Below, piece by piece: positions 36,518 through 44,879 of a DNA stretch of 64,000 nt (positions are counted from its first letter, which is position 1; every line of letters begins with the position of its first letter). The position numbers and the translations under genes were made by a program. Below the pieces are notes generated by a model, which was given only the letters and a program-made list of their open reading frames with translations, ran no database searches and was not told where the DNA came from. Where the stretch lies: contig NZ_JAERVK010000008.1 in NCBI RefSeq assembly GCF_016745425.1, positions 169,877-233,876 on the forward strand, given 5' to 3'. Source of the DNA: Candidatus Methylomicrobium oryzae. GTDB lineage: Bacteria > Pseudomonadota > Gammaproteobacteria > Methylococcales > Methylomonadaceae.

Positions 36518-37309
36518 ATGTCGATCACCCGCCCCGTCGTCCTCTGCTTTTCCGGCCACGATCCGAGTGGCGGGGCCGGCGTACAGGCCGATATCGAAAC
36601 ACTGGTCAGCCAGCATTGCCATGCCGCCAGCGTGATTACCGCGCTGACCGAGCAGGACAGCCGCAACGTCAAGAAACTGCTGCCGCAGAACCCTGAAGAC
36701 ATCATTAGCCAGGCCGAAACCGTGTTGACGGATCTGGATGTCAAGGTCTTCAAGATCGGTCTGATCGGCCATCATAAAATCGCCGAAGCGATCCATGCGA
36801 TCCTGCAACGGCATCCGCACATTCCGGTCGTGCTCGATCCGGTGCTCGCGGCGGGCGGCGGCGCGGAAATGTCGGATCGGAAATTGCTCGAGGTGATCGT
36901 CGATCTCTTGCTGCCCCTCACGACCGTATTGACCCCAAACAGCCAAGAGGCACGCAAGCTGGCCGGTCTTGAGGATCTGAACGAATGCGGACTGGCCTTG
37001 CTAAAAAAAGGCTGCCGTTACGTGCTGACTACCGGCGCGCACGAAACGACGCCGAAGGTCAGCAATAGGCTCTACCACGACGGGCGCCGCATCGAAACCT
37101 TTCATTGGGACCGGCTGCCCGAAAGCTATCACGGCTCCGGCTGCACGCTGGCGGCCTGTATCGCAGGGCTTCTGGCGCAGGGATTGACGCCGGCACAAGC
37201 GGTTTACGAAGCGCAGGAATACACCTGGAATGCGCTGCAGCACGGCTATCTGCCCGGCAAGGGCCAGCACAACCCGGACCGCCTGTTCTGGATGGAAGCG
37301 GGCGTATGA
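36518..37309 (+). CDS. thiD: Hydroxymethylpyrimidine/phosphomethylpyrimidine kinase
   Basis: The 263-residue ribokinase-fold enzyme shows CFSGHDPSGGAGVQADIET at the start, LDPVLAAGGGAEMSD, TVLTPNSQEARKLAGL, VLTTGAHE and the anion-hole SYHGSGCTLAACIAG. It phosphorylates HMP and HMP-P in thiamine synthesis. Its end overlaps the thiE start (ATGA). It is the first gene of the thi-sox-moeA operon. I see no TPP riboswitch in the 80 bases between the upstream repeat and the start. Confidence 0.95.
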   Translation: MSITRPVVLCFSGHDPSGGAGVQADIETLVSQHCHAASVITALTEQDSRNVKKLLPQNPEDIISQAETVLTDLDVKVFKIGLIGHHKIAEAIHAILQRHPHIPVVLDPVLAAGGGAEMSDRKLLEVIVDLLLPLTTVLTPNSQEARKLAGLEDLNECGLALLKKGCRYVLTTGAHETTPKVSNRLYHDGRRIETFHWDRLPESYHGSGCTLAACIAGLLAQGLTPAQAVYEAQEYTWNALQHGYLPGKGQHNPDRLFWMEAGV

Positions 37310-37923
37310 AATTTCCGGCACGCGGCCTGTACGCAATCACCCAAACCGACGGCAAATCGCCGGCCACGGTCATCGCCGAAGTCGAGGCCGCGATCCGCGG
37401 CGGCGCGGTCGTCGTGCAGTACCGCGACAAGCATCCCCACGATGCGCTGACTCTGGCCCGCGAACTGGTCAAGGTCTGCCGCCGGCATCAAGTCCCGCTG
37501 CTGGTCAACGACAGTATCGAACTGGCGCTGGAAGCCGGCGCGGACGGCGTGCATCTCGGCAAGGACGACGGGCATATCCGCGAGGCACGTGAGCGGCTCG
37601 GCATCGATGCGATCATCGGCGTTTCCTGCTATAACTCGCTCGAACGGGCGCTGGAAGCCCAGGCGCACGGCACAACTTATGCGGCTTTCGGACGTTTTTT
37701 CCCTTCCGGCACGAAGCCTTTGGCTTCTCCCGCGCATCCGGATACGCTTCGCCAGGCCAGGCAAGCGCTGTCGATTCCGATCGTCGCGATCGGCGGCATT
37801 CTGCCGGAAAACGGTGCGGCGCTGCTCGCGGCCGGAGCCGATTTGCTGGCCGTGATCGGCGGCGTTTTCGACCGCGAGCCGGAACTTTCGGCCCGCGCCT
37901 ATCAATACCTGTTCGATCGTTGA
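37306..37923 (+). CDS. thiE: Thiamine-phosphate synthase
   Basis: The 205-residue TIM-barrel enzyme has RGLYAITQ, VVVQYRDKHP (QxRxK for HMP-PP), PLLVNDSIELALEAGADGVHLGKDD, IIGVSCYN, YAAFGRFFPSGTKP and VAIGGI. It joins HMP-PP and thiazole phosphate to thiamine phosphate. Start and stop both overlap the neighbouring genes by a few bases. The longer open frame upstream lies inside thiD and is not used. Confidence 0.95.
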   Translation: MKFPARGLYAITQTDGKSPATVIAEVEAAIRGGAVVVQYRDKHPHDALTLARELVKVCRRHQVPLLVNDSIELALEAGADGVHLGKDDGHIREARERLGIDAIIGVSCYNSLERALEAQAHGTTYAAFGRFFPSGTKPLASPAHPDTLRQARQALSIPIVAIGGILPENGAALLAAGADLLAVIGGVFDREPELSARAYQYLFDR

Positions 37924-38267
37924 TGAAATCTTTTCTGCTGGCTTCGTTCGCCCTGCTGGCCGCTTGCGCTGCTATCGCCGAATTGCCGCAAGAACGCGTG
38001 AACGACGGCAAGCAGCTGGCCTTCGACCGCAACAAAGGCAACTGCCTGGCCTGCCACGCGATCGACGACGGCGAATCGCCCGGCAATATCGGCCCGCCGC
38101 TGGCGGCTTTGAAAACGCGTTTCAAAGACAAAGCGCAGCTGCGCGATCAGATCTTCGACGCGACCCGCTTCAACCCCGAAACCAGTATGCCGCCGTTCGG
38201 CAGAAACAGGATTCTTACCGCCGACGAAATCGACCGGATCGTCGATTATTTATGGAGTCAGCCATGA
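37923..38267 (+). CDS. soxX: SoxX, monoheme cytochrome c subunit
   Basis: The 114-residue protein has a short signal peptide (SFLLASFALLAACAAIA) and one c-type heme site CLACH (about residue 40), followed by GNIGPPLAALKTRF and the SMPPFG methionine ligand near 90. SoxX with SoxA attaches thiosulfate to the SoxY carrier in the periplasm. ATG at 37923 overlaps the thiE stop (TGATG). The end overlaps soxY (ATGA). Confidence 0.92.
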   Translation: MKSFLLASFALLAACAAIAELPQERVNDGKQLAFDRNKGNCLACHAIDDGESPGNIGPPLAALKTRFKDKAQLRDQIFDATRFNPETSMPPFGRNRILTADEIDRIVDYLWSQP

Positions 38268-38731
38268 CCACCCGCCGCTCTTTCCTTAAAAAATCGCTGG
38301 CATTCAGTGCCTGTTCGTTCGCCTCAACTTTAGGTTTACTTGCGCCGCCCAAGGTATTCGCCGAATGGCGGGTCGAAAATTTCAAACAAGTCCCGCTCGA
38401 AGAGTCGCTGAAACGATTATTCAAGGACCAAAAAATCACTGAAAGTAAAGACATCGAAATCAAGATACCGCTGATCGCCGAAAACGGCGCGATCGTACCG
38501 ATTACGGTCAGCAGTTCCCTGCCCGGCGTCAGGGCCGTCTCGATCTTCGTGGCGAAAAATCCGGTGCCGCTGGCTGTACGCTTCGAGCTGTCGCCCGATC
38601 TCGATCCATTCGTTTCGGCACGCCTGAAAATGGCCGAGACCTCCGAAGTAATCGCGGTCGCGGAAACCGATAGGGGGTTTTACAGCGCCAGACAACTGGT
38701 CAAAGTCACGATCGGCGGCTGCGGGGGTTGA
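38264..38731 (+). CDS. soxY: SoxY, sulfur carrier protein
   Basis: The 155-residue protein starts with a twin-arginine signal (TTRRSFLKKSLAFSA) and ends in the carrier motif GGCGG, where the cysteine holds the sulfur substrate. The body (IEIKIPLIAENGAIVPITV, VRAVSIFVAKNPVPLAVRFEL) is the SoxY immunoglobulin-like domain. SoxY is exported folded, together with SoxZ. The gene overlaps soxX and is one base from soxZ. Confidence 0.94.
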   Translation: MTTRRSFLKKSLAFSACSFASTLGLLAPPKVFAEWRVENFKQVPLEESLKRLFKDQKITESKDIEIKIPLIAENGAIVPITVSSSLPGVRAVSIFVAKNPVPLAVRFELSPDLDPFVSARLKMAETSEVIAVAETDRGFYSARQLVKVTIGGCGG

Positions 38732-38732
38732 C

Positions 38733-39044
38733 ATGTCGAGCATCAAGATTCGTACCAAACGCTTCGAAGGCAAGACCCAGATCCGGACCCTGATCACGCA
38801 CCCGATGGAAACCGGCCGCAGCAAGGATCCGAAGACGAACCAGCCGATTCCGGCCCATTTCATCCGGGAACTGAAGCTGAGCCACAACGGCAAGGCGGTC
38901 ATGAACTGCCAGGTGGGCATGAGCATTTCGAAAGACCCGTATTTCGCATTCATGCTGAAAGGCGGCGAGCCCGGCGACCAAATCAAAATCGAATGGGTCG
39001 ACAATCTCGGCAACAAAGACAGCGAAGAGCATGTCCTCAAATGA
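38733..39044 (+). CDS. soxZ: SoxZ, partner of the SoxY carrier
   Basis: The 103-residue protein begins with IKIRTKRFEGKTQIRTLITH, followed by HPMETGRSKD and AHFIRELKLSHNGKAVMNC, the usual SoxZ pattern. It has no signal peptide, as expected, since it is carried out with SoxY by the Tat route. It ends inside the start region of soxA. Confidence 0.94.
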   Translation: MSSIKIRTKRFEGKTQIRTLITHPMETGRSKDPKTNQPIPAHFIRELKLSHNGKAVMNCQVGMSISKDPYFAFMLKGGEPGDQIKIEWVDNLGNKDSEEHVLK

Positions 39045-39951
39045 AGGTAGAGTACGCTGTGCGTACCTTTATGAAGTTTTGACACTTACGAAAGATTTGA
39101 AAAAGGTACGCACAGCGTACTCTACGAAAAGCGTTTTGCTCGCTGGCCTCCTGTTTGTCGCCTTTCCCCTGCATGCCGCACCATCGCAAGACCGGCAGCA
39201 ATTCCAGGAGCATTACCGCCGGCTCTTCCCGCAGTTGCGCCTGAGCGATTACGCCAACGGCGTCTATGCAATCGACCCGGTCGCGCGTGAATCCTGGCAG
39301 GCGATCGAAGAATTTCCGCCTTATGAGGAGGCGATCGAACAAGGCGAAAAGTTGTTCAATATGCCTTTTCCGCAAACCGGCGGCCGCTATGCCGACTGTT
39401 TTCCGGAAAAAGGCATCGGTATCGCGCATCGCTATCCGCAATGGGATAAAGACAAAGGCGAAGTCGTCACGCTCGCCCAAGCGCTGAACGATTGCCGGGA
39501 AAGAAGCCGTGAAAAACCGCTGGACGCCGAAAAAGGCGAGATCACCTTCTTGCTCGCCTACATGGCCTACACCTCGCGCGACCAGGCGATCGAGATTACG
39601 ATTCCGGAAGACGACCCGCGTGCCCTGGCAGCTTATCGACAAGGCAAGAACTTTTATTACGAACGCCACGGCCAACTGAATTTCGCCTGCGCAACCTGTC
39701 ATGTGCAAAACGCCGGCAAGCGCATCCGTTCGGAAATCCTCAGTGCTTCGCTCGGCCATACCGCCAACTGGCCGACGTATCGGTTGAAATGGGGCGAAAT
39801 GGGCACCCTGCACCGGCGTTTTCGCGAGTGCCTGACGCAAATCAGGGCCGATGCGCCGCCAGCGCAAAGCGTCGTCCTGCGCAATCTCGAATATTTTCTA
39901 AGCTACATGAGCAACGGCGTTCCGATCACCGGACCCAGTACACGCAAATGA
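39031..39951 (+). CDS. soxA: SoxA, c-type cytochrome of the SoxAX complex
   Basis: The body is a single-heme SoxA: CATCH (heme), the disulfide pair ADCFPEK and NDCRERS in place of a first heme, SLGHTANWPTYRLKWGE, and FRECLTQIR, whose cysteine is the expected heme ligand/active-site thiol. The signal peptide (SVLLAGLLFVAFPLHA) lies at residues 34-49 of this frame, unusually far in. The first 30 codons run through a perfect 24-bp inverted repeat (39047-39125). The ATG at 39031 overlaps soxZ by 14 bases. TTG codons at 39079 or 39097 could be the real start, giving a normal signal peptide. The stop overlaps moeA. Confidence 0.9.
   Translation: MSSNEGRVRCAYLYEVLTLTKDLKKVRTAYSTKSVLLAGLLFVAFPLHAAPSQDRQQFQEHYRRLFPQLRLSDYANGVYAIDPVARESWQAIEEFPPYEEAIEQGEKLFNMPFPQTGGRYADCFPEKGIGIAHRYPQWDKDKGEVVTLAQALNDCRERSREKPLDAEKGEITFLLAYMAYTSRDQAIEITIPEDDPRALAAYRQGKNFYYERHGQLNFACATCHVQNAGKRIRSEILSASLGHTANWPTYRLKWGEMGTLHRRFRECLTQIRADAPPAQSVVLRNLEYFLSYMSNGVPITGPSTRK
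39047..39125. repeat. Perfect 24-bp inverted repeat inside the 5' end of soxA (family D)
   Basis: Bases 39047-39070 (beginning GTAGAGTACGCTGTGCGTAC) and 39102-39125 are exact reverse complements with a 31-nt loop. No stop codon interrupts the soxA frame across it. It resembles a mobile REP/MITE-type hairpin that landed at the soxZ-soxA junction. Confidence 0.85.
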
Positions 39952-41207
39952 TCAAAATCCAACCCGCCTGCAACGACATCCATGAACCCGGACTGATTCC
40001 GCTAAACGATGCGCTGACCCGCATTCTGGATGCCTCGCCGCCAATCGGCGGCTACGAACGCGTGAATATCGAAAATGCGCGGGGCCGTACCCTGGCCGAG
40101 GCTATCACGGCCGATTTCAATGTGCCGGGGTATACCAACTCGGCGGTCGACGGCTATGCGCTAAGCGGGGCCGACTTGCCGGCGGAAGGCACGCGCATTT
40201 TGGAGATTGCCGGCAAGGCCTACGCCGGCGAACCGTTTCAGGGCAGGCTCAATCCCGGCCAATGCCTGCGGATCATGACGGGCGCCCCGATGCCGGAAGG
40301 GCTCGATACGGTGATCATGCAGGAACATGCGGAACGGCGCGGCAATACCGTGCTGATCGACGGACGCCATAAACCCGGTCAGAACGTGCGCCGGGCCGGA
40401 GAAGACATCAGGCTAGGTCAGACCATTCTGCATCCCGGCAAACGGCTGATCCCGCCCGATATCGGACTGATCGCTTCGCTCGGCATTCCCGAAATCAATG
40501 TGGTTCGCAAACTCAGGATCGCAATCGCCTCGACCGGGAACGAGATCTTCAGTATCGGAACGACGCCCAAGGCGGGTGGCCTCTACGACAGCAACCGCTA
40601 CAGCCTGTGGGCGGCGCTTGATCGGCCCGATATTGAAGTGATCAATCTCGGCATCGTCGAAGACAGGCCCGACGCACTGCTGAACGCTTTCGAGCAGGCT
40701 GCAGAGTTCGCCGATGTGATCGTTTCGACCGGCGGCGTTTCGTCCGGAGAAGCCGATTACACCAAAACCGCGCTGCAAACTTCGGGACGGATCGGCTTCT
40801 GGAAGGTCGCGCTCAAACCCGGCCGCCCCTTTGCCTTCGGCCGGATCGGCAATGCGGTATTCTTCGGGCTGCCCGGCAACCCGGTCGCGGTCATGGTGAC
40901 TTTTTATCTCCTTGTTCTGCCCTCGCTCGAAAAAATGCTCGGGATCAACAACAAGCCGATCGTGCCGCTTTTCCGTGCCCGGATGCTGGACGACCTGCGC
41001 AAGAAGCCGGGACGTACCGAAGTCCCGCGCGGGATAATCGGCCAGGATCAAAACGGCGAATGGACGGCCCGAAGCACCGGCAATCAGGGTTCGGGCATCT
41101 TGAGTTCGATGAGCCTCGCGAACGCTTTGATCATTCTTGAGCACGACAGGGGAAACGTAAAAGCCGGAGAGACGGTCTGGGTGAATCCGTTCGCCGGCTT
41201 GTTCTAA
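39948..41207 (+). CDS. moeA: Molybdopterin molybdenumtransferase MoeA
   Basis: The 419-residue protein has PLNDALTRIL, NVPGYTNSAVDGYAL, LRIMTGAPMPEGLDTVIMQE, the MoaB/Mog-like domain IASTGNEI and STGGVSSGEADYTK, FFGLPGNPVAVMV, and the C-terminal domain ending GSGILSSMSLANALIIL. It inserts molybdate into molybdopterin-AMP. It is the last gene of the operon, overlapping soxA by ATGA. A molybdenum enzyme partner (such as SoxCD) is not in the window. Confidence 0.95.
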   Translation: MIKIQPACNDIHEPGLIPLNDALTRILDASPPIGGYERVNIENARGRTLAEAITADFNVPGYTNSAVDGYALSGADLPAEGTRILEIAGKAYAGEPFQGRLNPGQCLRIMTGAPMPEGLDTVIMQEHAERRGNTVLIDGRHKPGQNVRRAGEDIRLGQTILHPGKRLIPPDIGLIASLGIPEINVVRKLRIAIASTGNEIFSIGTTPKAGGLYDSNRYSLWAALDRPDIEVINLGIVEDRPDALLNAFEQAAEFADVIVSTGGVSSGEADYTKTALQTSGRIGFWKVALKPGRPFAFGRIGNAVFFGLPGNPVAVMVTFYLLVLPSLEKMLGINNKPIVPLFRARMLDDLRKKPGRTEVPRGIIGQDQNGEWTARSTGNQGSGILSSMSLANALIILEHDRGNVKAGETVWVNPFAGLF

Positions 41208-41210
41208 ATA

Positions 41211-41236
41211 AAAAAGGCCGCTTCTGCGGCCTTTTT
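41211..41236 (+). terminator. Rho-independent terminator of the thi-sox-moeA operon
   Basis: AAAAAGGCCGC, a TTCT loop and GCGGCCTTTTT form a perfect hairpin with A and T tails, four bases past the moeA stop. It could also stop transcription from the minus-strand side. Confidence 0.92.
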
Positions 41237-41258
41237 CAAAGGTCAGGAACGCCGTGTT

Positions 41259-41900
41259 TCAGGCCGAGTTAGGCTGGCCGCCTTTTCCGCTCCGCGCATA
41301 CCTGAAGCACAAATAGCCGATCACGACGCAGACCCCAATCGTAAACAGAAACTTCTTAACTTTGATAAACGATTCGTCGCCCTCGATGCCGACCGAGAAC
41401 GGAATATGCGTATCGACTTTTTCGTTATTGTTGTCGATGGTCACGTGAACCAGATAATTACCGGCGCCGAACTGGCTGAAATCGACTGCACCTTCCACCG
41501 TACCGGTTTTGCTGGTGCTTGGAGGCCGATAGAAAACCCGCGTGCCTTCCGGCTCCTTGGTGACTTCGAATTCGATGCTGACATGACGCAGTTGCTTGTC
41601 TTCGTAATCGAAAACCAGATTGGTCATGCCGACCTTCGGTACCGATCTGCAGTAGCTCTTGTTTTCGCTGAAAGTCGGCGTATAGGCCGCGAAATGAATC
41701 CACTCGTTGCTGACTTTGATTCTGCACGGATCCACATCGTTCGCATCGCCCCGGTGGGCATAAACGGGCTGCTGCAAGATTATGGCAAACATCAGCAGAT
41801 GCGCCAGCCACACAACCCGCTTTGCCGAGCCTAACGCTAAATTTTGTCCTCTACTCCAGGAACTTCCTGTTTTTTGTCCGTGCCGTTTTGTTATTTTCAT
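41259..41900 (-). CDS. Unknown exported, membrane-anchored protein
   Basis: I cannot name the family. The 213-residue product has a signal peptide or first membrane segment (VVWLAHLLMFAIILQQPVYAHRG), a periplasmic domain with two cysteines (DPCRIKV and KSYCRSV) and beta-rich blocks (RHVSIEFEVTKEPEGTRVFY, GAVDFSQFGAGNYLVHVTI), and a C-terminal membrane helix (FLFTIGVCVVIGYLCF) with a basic tail. The mature N-terminus HRGDANDVDPC could bind metal, which is inference. The start at 41900 has GGAGG seven bases before ATG; a five-residue longer frame lacks this. It faces the moeA terminator. Confidence 0.75.
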   Translation of the reverse strand: MKITKRHGQKTGSSWSRGQNLALGSAKRVVWLAHLLMFAIILQQPVYAHRGDANDVDPCRIKVSNEWIHFAAYTPTFSENKSYCRSVPKVGMTNLVFDYEDKQLRHVSIEFEVTKEPEGTRVFYRPPSTSKTGTVEGAVDFSQFGAGNYLVHVTIDNNNEKVDTHIPFSVGIEGDESFIKVKKFLFTIGVCVVIGYLCFRYARSGKGGQPNSA

Positions 41901-42274
41901 TATTAACCTCCACACATAAGAACAATTCGGCTATGGCTAGCCGACACCTTCGACCTTCGCGTTGAAATGCCGCCTGCACTGCATCATCTAAAATAAATAC
42001 GCATTTATCCCTACCGAATCGGTCGGGAAACGCAGGCAACGGCCTGATAATATACCCTTTCTTCCGTTATTCGAAAGATGACCGCTTAAAAAATTCTTCC
42101 TCGGCATCAACGAAAGCCCGCTCCGCTTCAAAAATATCATTGTTTGCTCGGGCAGGCGCAATGATGGTAATTTATGGATCCGTTTTCGGATCGATAACTT
42201 CGCCCTGCGATTTGCGGGATACATCCAGACCGCGATCTTCAGCGCATCTTCGGAGATTCTTTGGAGATTGACTC
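41901..42274. other. Divergent intergenic region
   Basis: About 370 bases between the exported protein and the phosphatidyltransferase. Nothing recognisable beyond likely promoters for both sides. Confidence 0.35.
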
Positions 42275-42850
42275 ATGACTTGGCTTCCCAATCTACTGAC
42301 GCTTTCGCGCATTGTTTTGCTGCTGCCCGTGATGGGACTCCTCGCAGCGGCAGATATCGCCGACTACCGATGGGCTTTTGCCCTGTTTCTGGCGGCCGGT
42401 CTGACCGATCTGGTGGATGGCTGGGCGGCAAGACGCCTCAATTGCGTCAGCAACGTCGGTGCGTTTCTCGATCCCTTGGCGGATAAGATTATGTCCAATG
42501 TCCTGCTGGTGTTCCTGGCCTGCCGCTATCCGGCCTGGATTCCGCTATGGATGGTACTGCTGCTGCTCGCGCGCGAATTCGCGGTGCAGGGATTCCGCAG
42601 CATGGCGCCCTGTCTGGGCGTAATGATCAGGACCGAACGCCTGAGCAAACTGAAGACTTTATTTCAACTGATCGCCGCCGGCGCGGTAATCGCAGGATTG
42701 GGATGGGAGAGTCTATCGACCATTGCGGCTCCGGTCGCATTGACCAGCCTGATCCTGGCTTTGGCATCGGGCTATATCTCGATGACGACAATATTCATCA
42801 GGAATGCCGATCTTTGGTCCCGGCGGCCGCTGGACATGGAATCCCGCTAA
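42275..42850 (+). CDS. CDP-alcohol phosphatidyltransferase
   Basis: The 191-residue membrane enzyme has the CDP-alcohol motif DLVDGWAARRLNCVSNVGAF followed by LDPLADK, with all four aspartates in place. The layout (NLLTLSRIVLLLPV at the start, about five to six membrane helices, LAREFAVQGFR) is closest to PgsA, which makes phosphatidylglycerol phosphate from CDP-diacylglycerol. The motif does not settle the alcohol substrate, and a genome may carry another pgsA. It is a single gene. Confidence 0.88.
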   Translation: MTWLPNLLTLSRIVLLLPVMGLLAAADIADYRWAFALFLAAGLTDLVDGWAARRLNCVSNVGAFLDPLADKIMSNVLLVFLACRYPAWIPLWMVLLLLAREFAVQGFRSMAPCLGVMIRTERLSKLKTLFQLIAAGAVIAGLGWESLSTIAAPVALTSLILALASGYISMTTIFIRNADLWSRRPLDMESR

Positions 42851-42918
42851 AGAGAATGCGTTTCACGTCCCTGTCGACCGTCCTCCTGAACATTACGGAA
42901 CAAATGCGCCTTATCAGC

Positions 42919-43701
42919 CTACTGCCTCGACGCGCCAGCTTTCGAGGCATCGGTGATGGTGACATCAACGCGGCGATTTTGCTGCCTTCCTGCCGAAGTC
43001 GAGTTCGAAGCGATCGGAAAGTTCTCCCCCATGCCTTGCACCGTCATGCGTTGCGGCGAAATCCCGTTACTTGCCAGAAAGTCCCTGACCGCTTCCGCGC
43101 GTCTGGAGGAAAGCTCTTCGTTGTAAGCTTCCGAACCTCGGCTGTCGGTATAGCCTTCGATCTTCACCATGGTATCGGAATGCTGCCTTAAATAATCGAC
43201 GAGCGGATATAATTTCTGAAGGCTGCCGGGTTTCAGATCTGCGCGGGCCGTATCGAACAACACATCCCCCAGCGTCACCAAAATGCCTTCCGGCACTTTT
43301 CTGGCTTTCAGCTTCTGAATTTCGGCATCGCGGGCTTCCAGGCGTATCCTGTCTTTTTGAGCGCTAAATTTTTCGAAATCTTTGTCCGAGGCACTTCGCT
43401 CGGCATTTGCCCGGGCCAGCTCCAGCTTGAGGCTGGTCAGGTAGGAAAGGTGCGACGTTTCATCAAAATCTTCGTCCTCTTCCCAGGTATTTTCCGCTTG
43501 CTGCAACAGGTCTTGCGCCGCGAATAAGTCGGCGGAAGCGTAGGACCGGACCGCCGGGTCATGCATCGTTTGCAGATAGTCCGCTCGCGCTCTTTCCAGA
43601 GCCATAGGGGGATCCGACGTACAAGCCGTTATCAATCCGCTGGATAAGACAAGCCCAATACTCAACCATTTATTTGGTTGAAACAAAATTTGTGCTGCCA
43701 C
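42919..43701 (-). CDS. OmpA-family lipoprotein
   Basis: The 260-residue protein has a lipoprotein signal ending in ITAC (Cys about 27), a helical stretch rich in A, E and D with DUF4398-like spacing (ALERARADYLQTMHDPAVRS), and a C-terminal OmpA peptidoglycan-binding domain: LGDVLFDTARADLKPGS, IEGYTDSRGSEAYNEELSSRRA, and QNRRVDVTI. It should tie the outer membrane to peptidoglycan. A DUF4398 lipoprotein lies 22 bases upstream on the same strand, and the pair is likely co-transcribed. Confidence 0.9.
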   Translation of the reverse strand: MAAQILFQPNKWLSIGLVLSSGLITACTSDPPMALERARADYLQTMHDPAVRSYASADLFAAQDLLQQAENTWEEDEDFDETSHLSYLTSLKLELARANAERSASDKDFEKFSAQKDRIRLEARDAEIQKLKARKVPEGILVTLGDVLFDTARADLKPGSLQKLYPLVDYLRQHSDTMVKIEGYTDSRGSEAYNEELSSRRAEAVRDFLASNGISPQRMTVQGMGENFPIASNSTSAGRQQNRRVDVTITDASKAGASRQ

Positions 43702-43723
43702 GGTACACCTCCGAATGATTCGA

Positions 43724-44110
43724 TTACTGTCCTTGGATTTGTCGGGAAGATTCCTCTTTCAGGGCCTCGATCGCCTTCTTCATATCCTCTACCTCTTTGG
43801 CCTGTTTAGCCGCGGCGGCTTTGGCGTTGGCTAACGTGGCTTCGGCAACGGCTTCCTGAGCCAGCCTGCGCGCGTCGTCATTTTCATCGTCATCGACGGC
43901 CTTGTTGGCCCGAGCGAGTTTTGCGCGAGCGCTGGTCAAAAGTTCGGGCTCGAATTGTTCGGCGCCGCTTCGGCCGGCGTCCTGTATTGCGAACTCGGCC
44001 TTCGCCAGCGTATCTCGAGGCGGCGTTGAACTGCAGCCGATCAGCGCCATCGTCAAACTTGCCGGCGCTGCTAGAACTCCTAATCTCAAAAACATATTCA
44101 TCTTAAACAT
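43724..44110 (-). CDS. DUF4398 lipoprotein
   Basis: The 128-residue lipoprotein (lipobox LIGC) has the DUF4398 helical segment (TLAKAEFAIQDAGRSGAEQF, then ELLTSARAKLARANKAVDDD) and an alanine/glutamate-rich helix likely to form a coiled coil. The ATG at 44110 is chosen because AAGG lies eight bases before it; a GTG three codons earlier is possible. It forms a pair with the OmpA-family lipoprotein whose N-terminal half has the same kind of helical pattern. Confidence 0.82.
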   Translation of the reverse strand: MFKMNMFLRLGVLAAPASLTMALIGCSSTPPRDTLAKAEFAIQDAGRSGAEQFEPELLTSARAKLARANKAVDDDENDDARRLAQEAVAEATLANAKAAAAKQAKEVEDMKKAIEALKEESSRQIQGQ

Positions 44111-44879
44111 ATTGCGCACCTTAAATTTGAACAGTATTGTTTTAGCGAAACGGTTAGGAATTAGAATGAGTCAGATACACAACCCCCCGCTAATTTATTA
44201 TTACGATTCCGTTAATAATTTTCAGTTCAGAGTTCGACCCGTTTTTTATATGATATAAGGGTATAGAATTTAAAATATATACAATACTCATTCTTTGGCT
44301 GTGAAAACCTTGCCCCGTTTAAGGCATTCCATGAGCCGAGCATTTAATTTATCGCATTAGTCACGGTATATGCGACTGTCAAATTCAAGCAATAAGTGCC
44401 TGGCATGGATATCAAGCGGATACTGATGATCATGAAGTCGACAGAATACGCAATGTAATCATTTAATATCTATTTTATTACCTCTCTGAAACAGCGGCTT
44501 TATACAATAAGATGAACTGCCTATAGAAAAATATCAGACAGCATTTCAGTAAACATCGACAAACCCTCTAAAATAATAATTGCCGCAACCATCTACTGAT
44601 AAATAAAAGGAAGATTATTGAGAAAATTTAAAATAAAGTTAGAATATATGATAATTAAGCTAATTTATTTAACGCCTTATATCAGGAAATATTGATAAAA
44701 AACCAGACGTATCGGCCCGGTTCCTGATATTCACTACGAATAAAAGAATGGATCAAACTGGTGCAATCGACGGAAAAAAGTCGGAAAGCGCGAAGGGAAT
44801 CCGATAAAGGAGATTAGTTTTCAGGGCCGGGCAATAACGCCGCGGTCATTTCTGTTTTCTTTCTGGAAGAATTATTCTT
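44111..44879. other. Long AT-rich gap
   Basis: About 770 bases of low-GC sequence with no open frame of note. I see no tRNA, terminator or repeat. It separates the envelope lipoproteins from the cyclase-family gene and may hold promoters for both. Confidence 0.4.
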
